Shown piece by piece: positions 63,412-64,000 of a DNA stretch of 64,000 nt. The position numbers and the translations under genes were made by a program. The notes below the pieces were generated by a model. It made no database searches, was not told where the DNA came from, and was given only the letters and a program-made list of their open reading frames with translations. Each line of letters starts with the position of its first letter. Within the stretch, counting starts at the first letter, position 1. This DNA comes from Lysinibacillus pakistanensis (lineage in GTDB: Bacteria; Bacillota; Bacilli; Bacillales_A; Planococcaceae): contig NZ_CP126101.1 in NCBI RefSeq assembly GCF_030123245.1, positions 3,780,501-3,844,500 on the forward strand, read 5' to 3'.

Positions 63412-64000
63412 TTATTTAACAAAACCATATAATACAATTCCTGTTGCCACCGCTACATTTAATGATTCTGCCTGTCCAAAAATAGGAATTATAATATTTT
63501 GATCGGCCATAGCAAGCAATTGTGGATGGATGCCGCTGCCTTCATTGCCCATCATGATGGCAAAAGCACCTGTATGCTGAATATCGCTGTAGATAACCGC
63601 ATCTTCATCTAAGGCCGTTCCAAATACAGGTACACCATTTTCCTGTAGCTGCTCTATCCAATCCTCCAACTCACCTCTAAGTACTGGAATGTGAAAATGT
63701 GAGCCCTGTGCAGAACGAAGTGTTTTAGGATTATACATATCTGCACAGCCTTTGCCTAATATAACTGCATCCAAGCCCGCAGCATCTGCCGTACGAATCA
63801 TCGTTCCTATATTTCCAGGATCTTGTACAGCATCAATCAGTAATACCTTACGCCATAAAGCCATTACATCTTCCTTTAGTAAAGGTTGCTTACAAACAGC
63901 AAATACTCCTTGTGAGGTCTCCGTTTCAGCAAACTCCTTCGCAACAGCTCCAGTCACTTCAATGATGGCAATATCGTCAATTGGCCAAAGCATTGGTAAA
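63412..64000 (-). CDS. ysgA: TrmH/SpoU-family RNA 2'-O-methyltransferase, partial (YsgA-like)
   Basis: The frame continues past 63993 to the right edge, so the N-terminal part (about 50 residues, substrate-binding domain) is outside the window. SPOUT motifs: LLIDAVQDPGNIGTMIRTAD (motif 1), FAIMMGNEGSGIHPQLLAMA (motif 2), IIIPIFGQAESLNVAVATGI (motif 3). These form the trefoil knot that binds S-adenosylmethionine. It lies next to pheS as ysgA does in Bacillus subtilis. Target rRNA or tRNA not known from sequence. Confidence 0.92.
   Translation of the reverse strand, partial: LPMLWPIDDIAIIEVTGAVAKEFAETETSQGVFAVCKQPLLKEDVMALWRKVLLIDAVQDPGNIGTMIRTADAAGLDAVILGKGCADMYNPKTLRSAQGSHFHIPVLRGELEDWIEQLQENGVPVFGTALDEDAVIYSDIQHTGAFAIMMGNEGSGIHPQLLAMADQNIIIPIFGQAESLNVAVATGIVLYGFVK

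Overview
The window is low-GC Gram-positive chromosome, most like Lysinibacillus or a near relative in the Bacillaceae/Planococcaceae. I infer this from strong AGGAGG ribosome sites, L-box and T-box leaders, the spore regulator gerE, and a gene order that follows the Bacillus pheST-mutS2-lcfA-etf-trxA-uvrC-lysC-sdh-gerE-racE-rph block. No species call can be made without a search.

Bases 1 to about 22,950 are accessory DNA. A PH-domain membrane pair and a serine hydrolase come first. They are followed by a scrap heap of at least two related prophages (holin, endolysin, tape-measure, scaffold, tail, XkdX and integrase pieces), an intact IS3-family element, a solo IS end, a truncated group II intron and several small membrane or secreted proteins. 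Three lipoprotein genes in this zone carry nearly the same promoter, Shine-Dalgarno site and signal peptide but different mature parts. A 12-base match between 11792-11803 and the 3' end of tRNA-Arg(TCT) at 22877-22950, with arm-like 11-bp repeats beside each copy, suggests the ends of the right-hand prophage relic. That relic lost its middle: a 5'-truncated integrase now abuts a tail gene, and its endolysin carries an in-frame stop.

Bases 23,170 to 31,400 hold an SDR pseudogene, a conserved helical protein, a DUF2071 protein, a small YflJ-like protein, selO, and then ysnB-rdgB-rph-racE-ysmB-gerE-ysmA. All the annotated genes from selO to ysmA are on the minus strand. gerM, usually between racE and rph, is absent.

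Bases 31,500 to 45,200 hold sdhCAB, divergent yslB, a soluble zinc-binding-type chemoreceptor, a group IIC intron with its reverse transcriptase, lysC with a lysine riboswitch and an internal beta-subunit start, uvrC, trxA, and a leucine T-box-controlled amino acid permease. The intron lies between two copies of a roughly 120-bp inverted-repeat element whose 9-bp stems differ yet both pair perfectly; a 24-bp direct repeat brackets the whole insertion.

Bases 45,200 to 64,000 hold the fatty-acid degradation operon (lcfA, fadR, fadB, etfB, etfA) with FadR-type operators, a NERD protein flanked on both sides by 21-bp minisatellites, yshE, mutS2, polX, cvpA, zapA, rnhC, and pheST with a phenylalanine T-box. 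The window ends inside an rRNA/tRNA 2'-O-methyltransferase gene. I did not find a clearly new multi-gene system. The most unusual signals are the promoter-signal-peptide cassette, the covarying repeat pair and the 21-bp arrays.
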